Assembly (NCBI GenBank): GCA_026018925.1
Contig: JAKSZU010000016.1
Location: 78,006,059-78,070,058, forward strand
DNA length: 64,000 bases
From: Tupaia tana
Lineage: Eukaryota; Chordata; Mammalia; Scandentia; Tupaiidae
Reading direction: 5' to 3'
Below, in pieces: positions 41,740 to 53,306 of the stretch. A program made the translations under genes and the position numbers. The first letter of the stretch is position 1. The number at the start of each line of letters is the position of its first letter. The notes under the pieces were generated by a model, which ran no database searches, was not told where the DNA came from, and saw nothing but the letters and a program-made list of their open reading frames with translations.

Positions 41740-43039
41740 ATCATCATGTGTTAGTTTCTGCTGCACTCCAGCCCCCTGCTCCGGCCTGGCCCTCGCGGTT
41801 TCCACCACCTGAATCTCCTCCCCGAGGGCCCCTCAGCTCACTCTCAGCACCACTTTCTCACAGAGGCCTGCTGTGGCCCCTTCCTCAAGAGGAGCTTGCG
41901 CTCCTGTTAGCTCCTGGCTCGGTCTGGCAGCAGGTACCTGGCTGGAGTGAACGGCTCGTTCGTGTTCAGTTGATCGAAAGTTTTGTCTGAAGCCCTGACG
42001 CGCCAGCTCCGGAGGACAGGAATCACAGAGGCATTGGCAGCTGTCTCCGCCTGGCCCGGCACTGAGCCCGGCTCGTAGTCGGTGTCCGGCCAGGCTTGTC
42101 AGATGAGTGGCGAAGGAAGGAAATTCGGGGACGCGCTTGGCCTGAGCCTGGCGCGGGAGGGCTTGCAGGGAGTTACTGCGAATGCCCACCGTGTCTGCAG
42201 GTAGTGAGTGGAAGTGGCGTCGCAGAGGCCAGTGCAGGGAGCAGGCCGTCCTGGGAATGGACCTGCAGCCTCTGAGCGGCTGGGAGTCCGCGTGGTCCCT
42301 CTCCTGCCGTGTGATCTGGGCGCCCCACGCACACACCCAGGGTGGTGGGCTTGCTTTCTTCGTGTGCAATACGGGAGGCTGCAGCTGGACGGCTTAAGGG
42401 AGAGAGGAGGCGTGTGTTTCCTTCCCGCTCACCCTCTTCCCACAGGGCCCAGCGTGAGCTGGAGGTGAAGAGCTGATAAGGCAGAAGGAATCAGGGTGAG
42501 CTGTGACGGAACTCGGTGCAATGCGTGCAGGGGGCTGCGTCTCAGAGGGGCCAGGCTGCCCCCGGCCCCCAACCCGCTGCTCAGCCGTGGGGGGGCTGTC
42601 TGCTCCCTCTGCTCACGGACCCTGAAACCCCAGGCCTGGCTGCGGCTCACACTGGGCACGCCCTCACCTCTGTGCACTGGGTCCAACTTCCGGTTGGCCT
42701 TTTCCTCCCAGCTTGTGAGGAGTGGGAGCTGCAGGGGCGTGGCTGCTGTGGGGAGAGAGCTGGCGAGGCATGAGTTCTTTCTCTCTCTGAGTCTGGGTGC
42801 CAGGGCTTCTCTCTCCCAGGGGCTGCTGTCCATCCCAGAGGCCTGCCTGGTGGAAGAGGCAGGAGCAGTTTCTAGACTGAGAAAGCGCTTGGGTGTAGGG
42901 CTCTGGAGCGAACCAGGGAGAGGCATGACGGGGATGTGTGGCTGTGCGTGTTCCCACCTGCGTGTCTGTGCAGCAAGGCCTATGGGTGCCAGGTCGCATG
43001 TAATCCATGTGTCAAGTGACATTTCTGAGTGGTGTGGTG

Positions 43040-43570
43040 TCTGAGGGCCTGTGGGTGTCTATGACTCTCTGCATGGCACGTGTGTATTTCTGTGTGTTTT
43101 CAGTGTCTGTGTGTGGCCTATGTGGGGGACACCCGAGTGACCTCAGTGCCCTGCAGCTGTATGGCGCATGTGTTCATGGGCCACATATGTGGTGTTTCTG
43201 TGCGTGTCTGTGTGGGGTGTGTGGCCTGGGCTCGAATGGTGGTGGGGTCTCACCGTGTGTGTCTCCAGGCACCTGGGTGAGGGGTATCTGACTCATTCAT
43301 ACATTTTCCCTGTGTGTGTGTACGTGTGTGTGCATGTTTTATGTGTGGCATGTGTGCATTGGGTGTATGCCTGTTGAACTTGTGTGTGCACATGTGTGTC
43401 TGACGGTGTATGGGGGGGACGTGTGCATGTACTTTTGTGATCTGTGTGTATGTGTTTCGTGCATGTTGGTTGGGCTGTGTGCCCGTGGCTTGCTTGTGTG
43501 TCTCCTGTGTGTGTGTATTGCCACTGTGTGTGCACATGTGTGTCCATGAAGGTCGCATCTGGGCGGAGTG
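43040..43570 (+). repeat. Imperfect GT-rich tract
   Basis: Hundreds of bases dominated by GTGTGT interspersed with GCATG and CATGTG; long open frames in all phases are artefacts of it. Confidence 0.75.
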
Positions 43571-43992
43571 TTTGTGTGGTTGGGTTGTGTGGAGGGACTG
43601 TGTGTGTTTGTATCCACGTGGGAGCCGTGCTCACCAGGTGCTCCTGGGTCCCCATCTCCCTCCCTCAGCCCACAGCAGGGTTGGCCAGGACCTGGACCCG
43701 GCAGGTGTCGGCCCCGAAAGCTGCCAGAGGCGGGTCAAGTCAGGTGCAGGTGGGAGCAGGGCCCCTCCCCGGCCCCCGTACCAGCCCAGGGTCCAGTTCT
43801 CAGCTCCCCTCCTAGTGGGCTCTGCCAGCGTCATGGTGGGGAGGAGAAACCGGGTCATCCACCTGGCCTCAGGCTGTCTCCTCCTGGGGAGACTGTCCCT
43901 TACACACCTAGACAGGTGGGAGGATGTAGGGGCATTCGAGTGGACAGAGAGAACAGTTCTGCAGGGTCTGGGAGCTCATCATTTTCTATTTC

Positions 43993-44238
43993 AGAGACAT
44001 TTTTGCTATAGGATGCGTGCGCTCGCCAAAGAGACAGAGAGAGATAGACAGAAGGAGAGAAATCACCCTCCCTGAGAGGATGGTCATGATGTAGGCCCTT
44101 CTCCACTCTCCTCTTGGGATTTTGTGCATGCATGCACACACACTTGGCGTGAGTTTTAAGTTGCCGAGTCCAGGACTCGAACCACCGTCACTACATGGGA
44201 GTCCAGTGACATAACCATTATGCCATCTGTTGGTCCCA
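43993..44238 (-). mobile_element. SINE A-young copy
   Basis: Core CCCTCCCTGAGAGG (palindrome eroded). Head CACTACATGGGAGTCCAGTGACATAACC. Confidence 0.86.
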
Positions 44239-44558
44239 GGAAGCTCATTCTTTTACTCAACAGACCCTGGGACTGGACTAGACCCACCATGGAGCTCCTA
44301 CTGCAGGCCAGATTGTGCCACAAGGACCGGAAGAAGGAGAGCCAAGTGGGTTTCTCAGAGGAGGTGACTCTTGCCTAGAAATTCTCGAGAAACAGGTTTT
44401 TTCTCTCCTATTCATGTTTTCCCTAGTCTAAAATGAACAATGCCATACTTTTATAAACAGGTCACAGTTGAGCAGTTACCTACATTCAGAGAAAACTGTG
44501 GTGGAATTAAATGTAACATACAGTCATGCAAGGGACAGAGTCCAAAAGTCTACATTTT

Positions 44559-44820
44559 TTTTTTTTTTGAGAGGTTTTTGCTATAGGGCATGTGCACTCG
44601 CCAGACAGACAGAGAGAGACATTAGAGACAGAAAGCGAGAAATCACCCCCCAGGGGGGATGGTCATGCCACAATCCCTTCTCCTCCATTCTCCTCTCGGG
44701 ATCTTGGGCACGCACGCACACGCGCCCGGCCTGAGTTTTAAGCCACTGGGTCCAGGACGCGAACCACAGTTGACTATGTGGGAGTCCAACGACATAGCCA
44801 TTATGCTAACTGCTGGTTCC
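44559..44820 (-). mobile_element. SINE A-young with 17-18 bp TSD
   Basis: Flanked by CCAAAAGTCTACATTTTT at 44542 and 44821. Full length; among the youngest by TSD integrity. Confidence 0.94.
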
Positions 44821-45011
44821 CCAAAAGTCTACATTTTTAAGGTCAGTGTAATTACATCACATTCTAATATAGACTGGCTTGTCATCACCCACTACGATTT
44901 ATATTCTTATAAATAGTACATCACATTCCTAGTAAATTTATGTCATCAATGTACAGCATAAAGAAAACTATCTAATTGAAAATGGAATTAATAAAAACAG
45001 AAAAATTTAAT

Positions 45012-45187
45012 ATTTTAAAGAATTATTCTTTAACTTTATTTATTTATTTATTTATTTAAATTTGACCAGAGAGGGACAGAGAGAGAGAGAGAGAAAGCGA
45101 GAAAGCAAGCTGTCAGGTCCCAACTAGAACCGCGGTCGGCCATGTGGGAGTCTAGCACCCTTAACCACCATGCCACCTGCCAGCCCC
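45012..45187 (-). mobile_element. SINE B copy
   Basis: Five ATTT units, AAATTTGACCAGAGAGGG, AACTAGAACCGCGGTCGGCC. Confidence 0.88.
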
Positions 45188-45218
45188 CCCAAAAAAATTG
45201 TTTTAAAGGGCACGCTTG

Positions 45219-45498
45219 GGGGACCAGCAGATGATGTAATGGTTATGCTGCTAGACTCCCATGTAGTTGACCATGGTTCAAGTCCCAGACCTGGTGGCTT
45301 TAAACTGACGCCAGGTGTGTGTGTGTGCGCTTGCGTGCGTGTGTGTGTGTGTTCAAAATCCCAAGAGGAGAATGGAGGAGAAGGGATTGCAGCATGGCCA
45401 TACCCCCTGGGGTGATTTCTTGCTTTTTGTCTCTCTGTCTCTCTAGCAAGCTCACACACCTTATAGCAAAAATCTCTCTAAAAAAAAAAGAAAGAAAG
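45219..45498 (+). mobile_element. SINE A-young with internal GT expansion
   Basis: Head GGGGGACCAGCAGATGATGTAATGG. The GTGTGCGTGC body segment is stretched to two GTGTGTGT runs. Confidence 0.9.
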
Positions 45499-46108
45499 TG
45501 GCGCTCGGCCAGGTAGTGACATAGTGGTGACATAATGGGACCTGCATGGAAAGTTCTGGGTTCCCGTTGCACCCATGTGCCCTGATCTTGGCTGAACGAA
45601 ACTGGGGGTGGGTGGCAACATGCGAACCTTTTGGATCTCTTTTTCTCAAATAGAGGAACTAAATAAGTAATCTTCGAAAAGTAAACCATGTTTATTTTGG
45701 TGAAAAAGAATGTGAAGCCCATGCCTAGTCTTGTCACAGTGTGCCTTCTTCACGAACTTTTGGAAGGCCCGGGTGTGTGCCAGGTGCACGAAACTGAGCC
45801 AGGCCGCCGGGGCGCCTCCCCTGGGAGCTCACAGGGAGCAGGAGACGCTGCAGTGATGTGGGTGGTGGGCCAGGCCGCCGGGGCGCCACCCTTGGCTCAG
45901 GGGCACTCATGCACACACACAGGCCACGTATATACATGGGGGCATACCCCAGCAGACGACACACACACACTGACCCCACACTGGTCTGGGCAGAGGGCCC
46001 TTTCCTGTGAGGAGGGCCATGGAGCTTAACGACCGGAAGGAGGCAGCCAGCCGGGAAGATGGGGGAGGAGCGGTCCAGGCAGAGGAGCAGCGGTGCAAAG
46101 GCCCTGAG

Positions 46109-46459
46109 GTACCTACCGGCTGGGGAGCCATGAGCTTGGGCAGGAAGGTACCCACCGGCTGGGGAGCAGTGAGCTTGGGCAGGAAGGTACCCACTGGCTG
46201 GGGAGCAGTGAGCTTGGGCAGGAAGGTGCCCACCGGCTGGGGAGCCATGAGCTTGGGCAGGAAGGTGCCCACCGGCTGGGGAGCGGTGAGCTTGGGCAGG
46301 AAGGTGCCCACCGGCTGGGGAGCGGTGAGCTTGGGCAGGAAGGTGCCCACCGGCTGGGGAGCGGTGAGCTTGGGCAGGAAGGTGCCCACCGGCTGGGGAG
46401 CCGTGAGCTTGGGCAGGAAGGTGCCCACCGGCTGGGGAGCCGTGAGCTTGGGCAGGAAG
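46109..46459 (+). repeat. Minisatellite, exactly 9 x 39 bp
   Basis: Unit GGTGCCCACCGGCTGGGGAG plus CGGTGAGCTTGGGCAGGAA, with few substitutions. 351 bases is an exact multiple, and 39 is divisible by 3, so 13-residue periodic frames are open on both strands (VPTGWGAVSLGRK forward, GTFLPKLTAPQPV reverse). Confidence 0.95.
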
Positions 46460-46675
46460 AGCCAAGATGCCCTTCACGTGTCCTGAGAAGACCCCGCAGG
46501 GCAAAGACCGGAGGTAGGTCAAGGATAGACAGGTGAGTGTCCAGAAGGAAGTGGCCCCAACCAAGCCTGAGGACACTGGGCAGGGAGAAGCAGGTGTTCC
46601 CGAGTCTGAGGTCCCCACCCCACTCTTCTCTGAGACTCCAGGTGGATGACGCTTCCCTGGGGGGCCTTCGTCCTT

Positions 46676-46850
46676 AACGGCCCGTGGAGGCGGCCCTTTG
46701 GCTGTCACAGGAACCAGGTTCAGATCCTGGCCTGGCCAGTCATTGCTGCATGATTTGGGCCAAGCCACGAGAGCCTCATTTCCTCATGTGTAGAATGGGA
46801 CAATTCTGGCCTGTGGCGATCTGAGGAGTCACGGTGTGCCGATCCCAGGT
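46676..46850 (+). mobile_element. MIR fragment
   Basis: CAGGTTCAGATCCTGGC and CCTCATTTCCTCATGTGTAGAATGGGAC are the MIR core and 3' part. Confidence 0.6.
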
Positions 46851-47489
46851 GTTCGCAGTCACGTGTAAAGCTCTGTCCTGGCCCAGGCAGCGCGAGGGGC
46901 TGTGAGGGGGGCCGAACTCAGAGCGCGGCCTGACGGGGCTCGGAAAGTGAGTCCTAGAACGAGCCATTGGAGCACCTGGCTGAGGGCTCGCACCCCGCGG
47001 CTGCCTCTCGTCGCCTGTGGTCAGGGGAGGTGCTGCCATCGAACCCATTCCACAGACAGCAAACCAGGGAGCAGGGAGGAGAGTGGCCGGGGAAGGTGTG
47101 TGCAGAGCCCAGACCCCTCTGCTGCCTGTCCCCAGCTGGCGCTCCCTCACAGGGCCGGGTCGGGCCCTCCTCCCACTGCTCGGTTTGGCAGAACACATGC
47201 GAAGGCAGACACTGGCCTCTGGAAGTGATCAAAGAATTAGAAGGAAACAGGAAATGTGGCAGAGTATTTGTCTGACCTGAGCCACAGGGTGAAAACCCCA
47301 GAAGCTGAAAAGGAAGGAGGATCAGATCTGACCACTGGAAGCAGGGGGGCAGCGCCCCTGCCTGTCCCTGTGCCCCTCCGCGTCCTGCTGACCAGCCGCC
47401 AGCTCCAACCAGAGGGCCTGGCCTCCTCAGCTGTTCTCTGGCATCAGCCTTGAGCCCTGCTTCTTATCCCATCAGCCACAGGAACCTCT

Positions 47490-47674
47490 TTTATCTATTT
47501 TTAAAATATTCTTTATTTAATTTTATTTGTTATTATTATTATTATTCAGTTTGAGCAAAGAAAGTCAGAGAGAGAAAAAGAGAGTGAGAAAGCAATCCAC
47601 CAGGTCTGGGACTTGAAGCATGGCCACCCATGTGGGAGTCTAGCACCTTAACCACCACACCACCTGCTGGCCCC
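47490..47674 (-). mobile_element. SINE B copy
   Basis: Tail expanded with ATTATTATT; GAAAGCAATCCACCAGG, GGACTTGAAGCATGGCC. Confidence 0.86.
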
Positions 47675-47750
47675 AGGGTCCCCTTTTCCTAAGAAACATT
47701 TGGTGATGTGCCCTTTAATATCCCGGAATGAAATTTTAAAGTATATAACC

Positions 47751-47999
47751 TGGGGCCAGCAGGTGGCATGCAAGTTAAGACGGCCAGATCCCATATGGCT
47801 GACTCCACTGTTTGAGTCCCAGACCCAGCAGTTTGAAAAAAATACCAGGTGTGTATGTTTGTGCCCAAAATCTTGAGAAGAGAATGGAGAAGAGATTGCA
47901 GCATGGACATCTCCCCTGGGGAGTGATTTCTCACTTTCTCCCTCTCTCTGGGAAGCAAACATGCCCTGTAGCAAAACCTAACAAAAAAGAAAGAAAAAT
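47751..47999 (+). mobile_element. SINE A-old copy
   Basis: GGGGCCAGCAGGTGGCATGCAAG head, CTGTTTGAGTCCCAG, end CCCTGTAGCAAAACCTAAC. Confidence 0.83.
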
Positions 48000-48047
48000 A
48001 TAACCTTAGACATGCACATTAAAAAAAAAAAAAAAAAATTCAACCAG

Positions 48048-48292
48048 GGCCAGCCAGTGGCGTGCTGATTAGGTGGCCGGATCTCACATGCCTGATGGCC
48101 AGTTCCAGTCTCTGACCTGGCAGCTTGAAAATACACTGGGCATGTGTGCATGCGTGCCCCAATCCCGGGAGGAGAATGGAGAGGGGATGCAGTGTGGCTG
48201 TCTCCCCTGACGGGTGCTTCATCACTCTCCCTACCCCTGTTTCTCTCTGCTGAGTGCTTGCACCCTATAACAAGTTAAAAAACAAACAAAAA
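48048..48292 (+). mobile_element. SINE A-old copy
   Basis: AGGGCCAGCCAGTGGCGTGC head, body GCAGTGTGGCTGTCTCCCC, end CACCCTATAACAAGTTAAAAAAC. Confidence 0.82.
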
Positions 48293-48302
48293 ATCCAGCC
48301 AG

Positions 48303-48412
48303 CCATGGAGCCTGCTCCTGGAATCCCAGCTACTTGGGAGGCTGAGGCAGGAGGGTTGAGAGCTCCAGGTGGTGTGAGCAGCACAGTGAGATCCTGTTCC
48401 AAAAACAAAGCG
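48303..48412 (+). mobile_element. 7SL-like SINE monomer
   Basis: GGAATCCCAGCTACTTGGGAGGCTGAGGCAGGAGGG, then CACAGTGAGATCCTGTTCCAAAAACAAA, the signature of Alu/FLAM/B1-type 7SL elements. Single monomer with A-rich end. Confidence 0.7.
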
Positions 48413-48628
48413 GTAACAGCTGTGTAATGCCCGGGATGAAACGTAAAGCGCTGCGATGACTTACAGTGAGTCTCTGCAGGACACACGTGAACACAGACTT
48501 CACACACACAGTGCTCCACAGGCAGTTTACCACCCCTGGAGTAACCCTCTGCAGGCCAGGGCGCCCTCCTGGGGGAAGGAAAACTGAGGCCTGAAGACTG
48601 GTACACAGGGCACACAGCAGCTTCCTTT

Positions 48629-48897
48629 TTATTTATTTATTTATTTATTTTTGGAGAGAGGTTTTTGCTATAGGGCACGTGCACTGGCCAGAAAGGCAGA
48701 GAGAGACAGAGAGACAGAAAGCGAGAAATTACCCTGCAGGGGGGATGACCACACCGCAGTCCCTTCTCCTCTTGGGATCTTGGGCACACATGCACATGCG
48801 CCAGCATGAGTTTAAGTCACCAGGTCCGTGACTCGAACCACGGTCGACTACATGGGAGTCCAGCAACATAGCCATTCCACTAACTGCTGGTCCCGTG
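48629..48897 (-). mobile_element. SINE A-young with 14-bp TSD
   Basis: Flanked by CAGCAGCTTCCTTT at 48615 and 48898. ATTT tail expansion before GGAGAGAGGTTTTTGC. Confidence 0.93.
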
Positions 48898-48924
48898 CAG
48901 CAGCTTCCTTTACAGAAGCCCAAA

Positions 48925-49138
48925 GCTGGAGACGAACGAAACGTGAGAAGGAAAGTGAGAATTGAGCCACAGGGGGATGAGCACGCTGAACTCTCTTCTC
49001 TCCCATCTCCTCCTGGGTTATTGGGCATGCGTGCACACACCCAACCAGTATGCTTTTCAAGCTGCCAGGTCTGGAACTTGAACCATGGTCGGTCACGTGG
49101 GAATCCAGCACCTTAACCACCATACAATCTGCTGGCCC
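48925..49138 (-). mobile_element. SINE A-old, 3' end lost
   Basis: GAAAGTGAGAATTGAGCC body, AACTTGAACCATGGTCGGTC head. Confidence 0.7.
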
Positions 49139-49179
49139 ACTTCCTGTTCGATTTTGCTGTGAAGTTCCCCTCCCCCCTT

Positions 49180-49421
49180 ATTTTTGCTAGAGGGTGCATG
49201 TGCTAGCCAAAGAGAGACCAGGGAGGCAGAGGAAGCAGAAGACTCGCCCATGGGGCATGGTCACGCCATGATCCTCTCTCCACTTCTCCATTCTCCTGGG
49301 ATTTGAGGCATGCACACACACGACTTGGTGTGTTTGTCAAGCCACTGGGTCCAGGTTTTGAACTGCATGGCCAGCCATGTAGGATCTAGCTCCCTTAACC
49401 ACTAGGCTATGTGACCAGCCC
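49180..49421 (-). mobile_element. SINE A-old copy
   Basis: TTTTTGCTAGAGGGTGCATG end, GTAGGATCTAGCTCCCTTAACC head. Confidence 0.77.
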
Positions 49422-49451
49422 TCTGTGAACTTAAACTGCTTATTTGGGGGG

Positions 49452-49557
49452 TAAGAGGATGGTGCAACTGGCAGTATGGTGGTTTAGGCAGTGGATCCCA
49501 CATGGCTGCCTGCACAGTAGGAGTCTCGGACCCAGTGGCTCGAAAAATACACCTGGA

Positions 49558-49592
<35 letters not shown>

Positions 49593-49720
49593 TGTGTGCC
49601 CCGAATTCTGGAGGAATACAGGAGCACAGACTGAGTATGGCATCCCCCACGGGAAGTGACTTTTCACCTCTCTGCCTGGTAAGTGCATGCACCCCACAGC
49701 AAATGACTAAATAAGAGGGG
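49452..49720 (+). mobile_element. SINE A-old with (GT)n expansion
   Basis: Head GGGGTAAGAGGATGGTGC region is altered. About 40 bases of GT replace the normal GTGTGC segment; end CACCCCACAGCAAATG. Confidence 0.78.
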
Positions 49721-50949
49721 CAGAAAAGGCGCTCCTCTTCCGCTGCTGTGCAGCAGTGCCGGGCTCTCGTCCAGGCTGGCAGCCAGCCGCTCCAGGGCCC
49801 CGGGTACGAGGTCTGCAGACACAAGATGAGGCAGCCTCGCGCACTGGGAACCCAAGGGGGCTGCATGGGGGCGGGCCCCGATGACCAGCAGGCACACTGC
49901 CCTGGGTGAGGAGCGGCTTACTGGTGTGGACGTCCTGTTAATGTGAAGGCGGTGGCCACTTGGCCCAGATTCTGCCATCCCTCAGCCTATCTCCAAAGCC
50001 CTGGGACCTGTGACCAGAAAGATGTGGATGAGGCTTCCAAAAAGATCAGACAGTGCATCCAGTGAGATCAGACGCTGCTGGTAGATGCCCTCCATCGCTG
50101 GAATCCAAAACATTCAGAGGACCTGGTGCTCATGGTTGCCCTCCTGAGGACGGGTGATCTTTATAATAAACAATAGTGTGGGCTCTGTGAAGTTCAGCAA
50201 CCCAAACCACCCAGGGGCCCCATTTGCCTGACATTTTTATAAACAGCTTTACTGAGTCAAAGGGCCGCGGGGCTGTCCCCTGGCTGTGCCAGGTGTACTC
50301 CCCAGTCATGGAGGAGGGCTTGTGCCTGAGCTGGGGCAACTGGTTTTGTTGCTGGGCTTTTTGCACCGGCACAGAGTGGTCTGGCTGGCAGCTCAGGCAG
50401 CTGGGTGGTGGGCTCCAGGGGGACTGGAGTGTCCCTCCCACTCCGGCCCCGCGGTCCCAGGAGAGCTATGGGACACCCTCCCTTTCCCTGCACCCCCCCC
50501 CCCCACACCCTCACTCTAAGTCCTGCAACCGGCCCCGGGCTGCTCTCCATTTGCTGTGACTACTGCAGGTCACCTCTCTTGTGCCTCAGTTGCCTTTCCT
50601 GTAAGACAGGAATGACATCGTTTACCTCCAGAGACAAAGGACTCAGGCAGAGAGTGGAAATAAGAATTAAAAGAAAGAGAACAATAGCTTCTGCCCCCCA
50701 CACTTGTTTTTCTCCTTTTTTCGCATTTTTCTTTTGTCTTCCTTTTCCTCCCTTCGGTCTGTTTGTTTCCCTCAGTCTCCCTCTTCATTCCTTCTCGTCA
50801 TTCTTTATCTCTTTCTTCTAAAACGGAGGTGCCCTGGGCTTATCCGGATTCTGGAACCGAGGGCCGAAAGCCGTTGGTTAGGGGTGGGACCAGCATGGGC
50901 GCAAACACCCGATTCTCCCACTTTTCGGGGGAGCTTTACGACCATGGGT

Positions 50950-51206
50950 GCCAGACTTCCGTCCTCCCCAGTGGTTCCCCCGGGCTCAGCGCTCCGCGCT
51001 CCCGCCAGCCTCGCGGGCGGACACAAAGGTCCCGTCCCGGCTGCTCCCGCCCGCCCCGCCCCTGCCGACCCGGGCTCCGGCCCGCGCCCATTGGCTGGGG
51101 GCTCCTGGGGGCGGGAACACGGCGCCCCCGCCCCCGGCCACGCCCCCGCCCCCGCGCAGCTCTTCCAGTCCAGCGAAGCGGCGGGCAGAGCTGCGCGGAT
51201 CCCCAG
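50950..51206 (+). promoter_or_regulatory. CARHSP1: CpG-rich TATA-less promoter and first exon, probably CARHSP1
   Basis: A sharply GC- and CpG-rich block with an inverted CCAAT box (ATTGG at 51090) and several GC/Sp1 boxes (around 51107, 51123, 51139). A non-coding exon follows, ending CCCCAG|GTAGGG at 51206. No TATA box is visible. The next + strand gene is CARHSP1, 8.3 kb downstream, which makes this its likely promoter. A divergent role for a - strand transcript is possible but I see no support for one. Confidence 0.6.
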
Positions 51207-52289
51207 GTAGGGAGCTCTTCCTAGGGACCCTCGGGAGGGGCGAGGAGCCCCGGGGGCCATCAGGATGGGGCCTCGGCCTTTTCTGCCGCCATTCGGCCCC
51301 CTCGAGCAGGGTCTTGAAGCTCGCTGGCAGGTGGGTGGGCTGGATTTCTCTGGGCTCCTAGTAAATGTGCCCCGGGCCGCCGTGGCCTCTTTGGGGAGAG
51401 CGGGTTACTCATCCCCAGGCAGGGGGGTGGGTGTGGCAGAGCCGGAGGGATTCGAGGCAGACTGCGGTAGCACTTCCCGCCAGGCGGCCACCTGTTTCCT
51501 CCGTGCAGGGAAAGCTCTCCCCCACCACTTTCGCCTGTGGGCTGGAGCATGAATGGGGTGACTCTTGGTGCAGTGAGGCGAAGTGCTGGGGGTGCCGCAC
51601 GCGGGGGGTAGAACCAACCCTGTGCCTGGCCTGGTCGTGCCAGCTGTGGGCTCTGGAGTGCGACGGTGGCCTGGGCTGGCGAGGGAGGTGGGGGATCGTT
51701 CTGGCGCCGAGCGATTGGCGGCATCTGGGGGAGGAGGAGCCGCCGGGCGCGCTAGCCCAGGCTGTTTGTGCCCGGGTGGGGGGCCCTAGCGGAGGGGAAA
51801 AACTTCCTCGGCGCCCACAGGCCCACACCCTGCGGCCTCGCTGGCAGCCCAGGTTTGCAGGCCGGAAGCCCCAGACCGGCAGCTTTTCTGGGGTTGGTGT
51901 GGAAGTGGGCGCTGGGGACAGTGATCAGCCTGCTCCAAGCAGGACCTCCTTTCTCATGGACGAGGGTGTCTGCAAACTAGGAGGCTCTGGGAGCCTCAGT
52001 GTTCTCTCCTGGATCGAGGATCTAAGTTTTCCTGGCACGAATGAGCCTGAGAGTAAAAGATGGCTCCCCCCCTTTTTAATCTCACGTTTGAAGGGAGAAA
52101 CATTGGTGTGTGTGTGTGTATTTTTTTTAACTTGTTATTTTGCTATTTCTTAGTCTTTACCCCTTTAATCCATCCGCTCAGACACCAGCGGGAACGTGTA
52201 AAAGCAATCAGCTCACATTTACCTCTAGTTTAAAATGGCCCCCTGATGTCCAAGTCCCAAACTTTTCAACAGGGCTTTCTGTGATTGTC

Positions 52290-52445
52290 CTCCGTCACTT
52301 TCAAGGGCACCTGCCTCCTGTCCTCTCTGTCCCTCGTGCCAGGTCTTGGCCCCTGCTGGTCCTTCTGCCAGGAATGACTCCCCACCCTTGAAGTAATCCT
52401 CAAGACTCAACTCAGCTGGCCTGTCCTCTGGGCCAGAGGCACGAG
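52290..52445 (+). mobile_element. L2-like fragment
   Basis: CTTCTGCCAGGAATGACTCCCC and CAAGACTCAACTCAGCTGGCC match the L2 3' end pattern. Confidence 0.4.
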
Positions 52446-52844
52446 AGGGCACCTCTGTGTGCACCCCTCCGGGCAGGCTCTGCACCACAGGTTTTCAATG
52501 CTAGCCTGTCTGCCGGTCACCTCCCCTTGGCCCTGTGGCCTCTCCAGGGCAAGGACAGAGGGGGAAGCCCCACCGAGCAGAGTTAGATGCTTTCCTGTTG
52601 GAATGGACTGAGCTCCACTCAGCTGGTCCTGGGGCCTTGGGGGGTCTTGCGGTTAACTGGAGGGTAGGTTCCCTTGGGGGGGAGTTGTCCTTCTTTGGCT
52701 GAGTGGCACAGTCGACCGTCAGTCGGGGCAGGAAGGAGTTTTCCAAATGGCCCCATGCCGGAGGGTGCGACTGTTCCTGGCGAGGCCACTGGAGGTGGCA
52801 TTGTCACTAGCTTGGTCTCCACAGCATCCTCCTCCCTGAGGCTG

Positions 52845-52935
52845 CACATGTCTGCCCCGTTTGACAGATGAGGAAACTGAGGCACAGAGCCCTCAAGTCA
52901 TCTGGCAGGGTTCCCAGAGGAAGGAAAGAGCAGAA
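52845..52935 (-). mobile_element. MIR fragment
   Basis: TTTGACAGATGAGGAAACTGAGGCACAGAG is the reverse MIR core. Confidence 0.55.
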
Positions 52936-53260
52936 GCATGTCAGAGCAGTGTCGTGTCTGACAGCCAAGACCCCAAGAACTGGGGAGGGACGGAGGACAG
53001 CAGGGACCCGAGGGGTCGGCGCGCAGTTCTAAGAACAGGGCTCCCTGAGGGCTGTCCAGGCTGAGCTGGGGCAGGCGCAGGGCCTGGTGGAACGTCTCAG
53101 TGGGCGGGTCGGGCGCTGTCACTGGCTGGCCTGGCTGGCCCTGTCCGGGATGCGGTGGGTGAGCTGAGCTGAGCAGGCGGCCTTGGAGGGCCTATTCCTG
53201 ACAAGCTGGGCCTCCCGCTTCCGGCCTCCTCCCGGCGAGCCCATCCGGCGGGAGCATTCC

Positions 53261-53306
53261 CGGCTGGGCTGGGCTGGGCTGGGCTGGGCCTAGCCTAGCC
53301 TAGAGG
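53261..53306 (+). repeat. (GGGCT)n then (AGCCT)n pentamers
   Basis: About five GGGCT units followed by three AGCCT units, in a CARHSP1 upstream intron. Confidence 0.88.

Larger units (their letters stand above)
31300..50940. other. SINE-rich spacer between LITAFD and the CARHSP1 promoter
   Basis: About 20 kb with no recognisable gene. Roughly a third to half is SINE sequence listed individually. The rest (for example 32.7-33.9, 39.2-39.7, 41.8-43.0, 45.7-47.4, 49.8-50.9 kb) is GC-rich single-copy-looking DNA in which I see no exon structure. Confidence 0.6.

Noticed and set aside
43040..43660. Cysteine-rich open frames (for example VCMCFVHVGW)
   Set aside because: Artefact of GT-rich simple sequence; every frame is open.
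45734..46768. 344-codon - strand open frame with repeated GTFLPKLTAPQPV
   Set aside because: Produced by the 39-bp tandem repeat, which is equally open on the other strand. No splice sites, promoter or family match support a gene. Kept as a finding, not a CDS.
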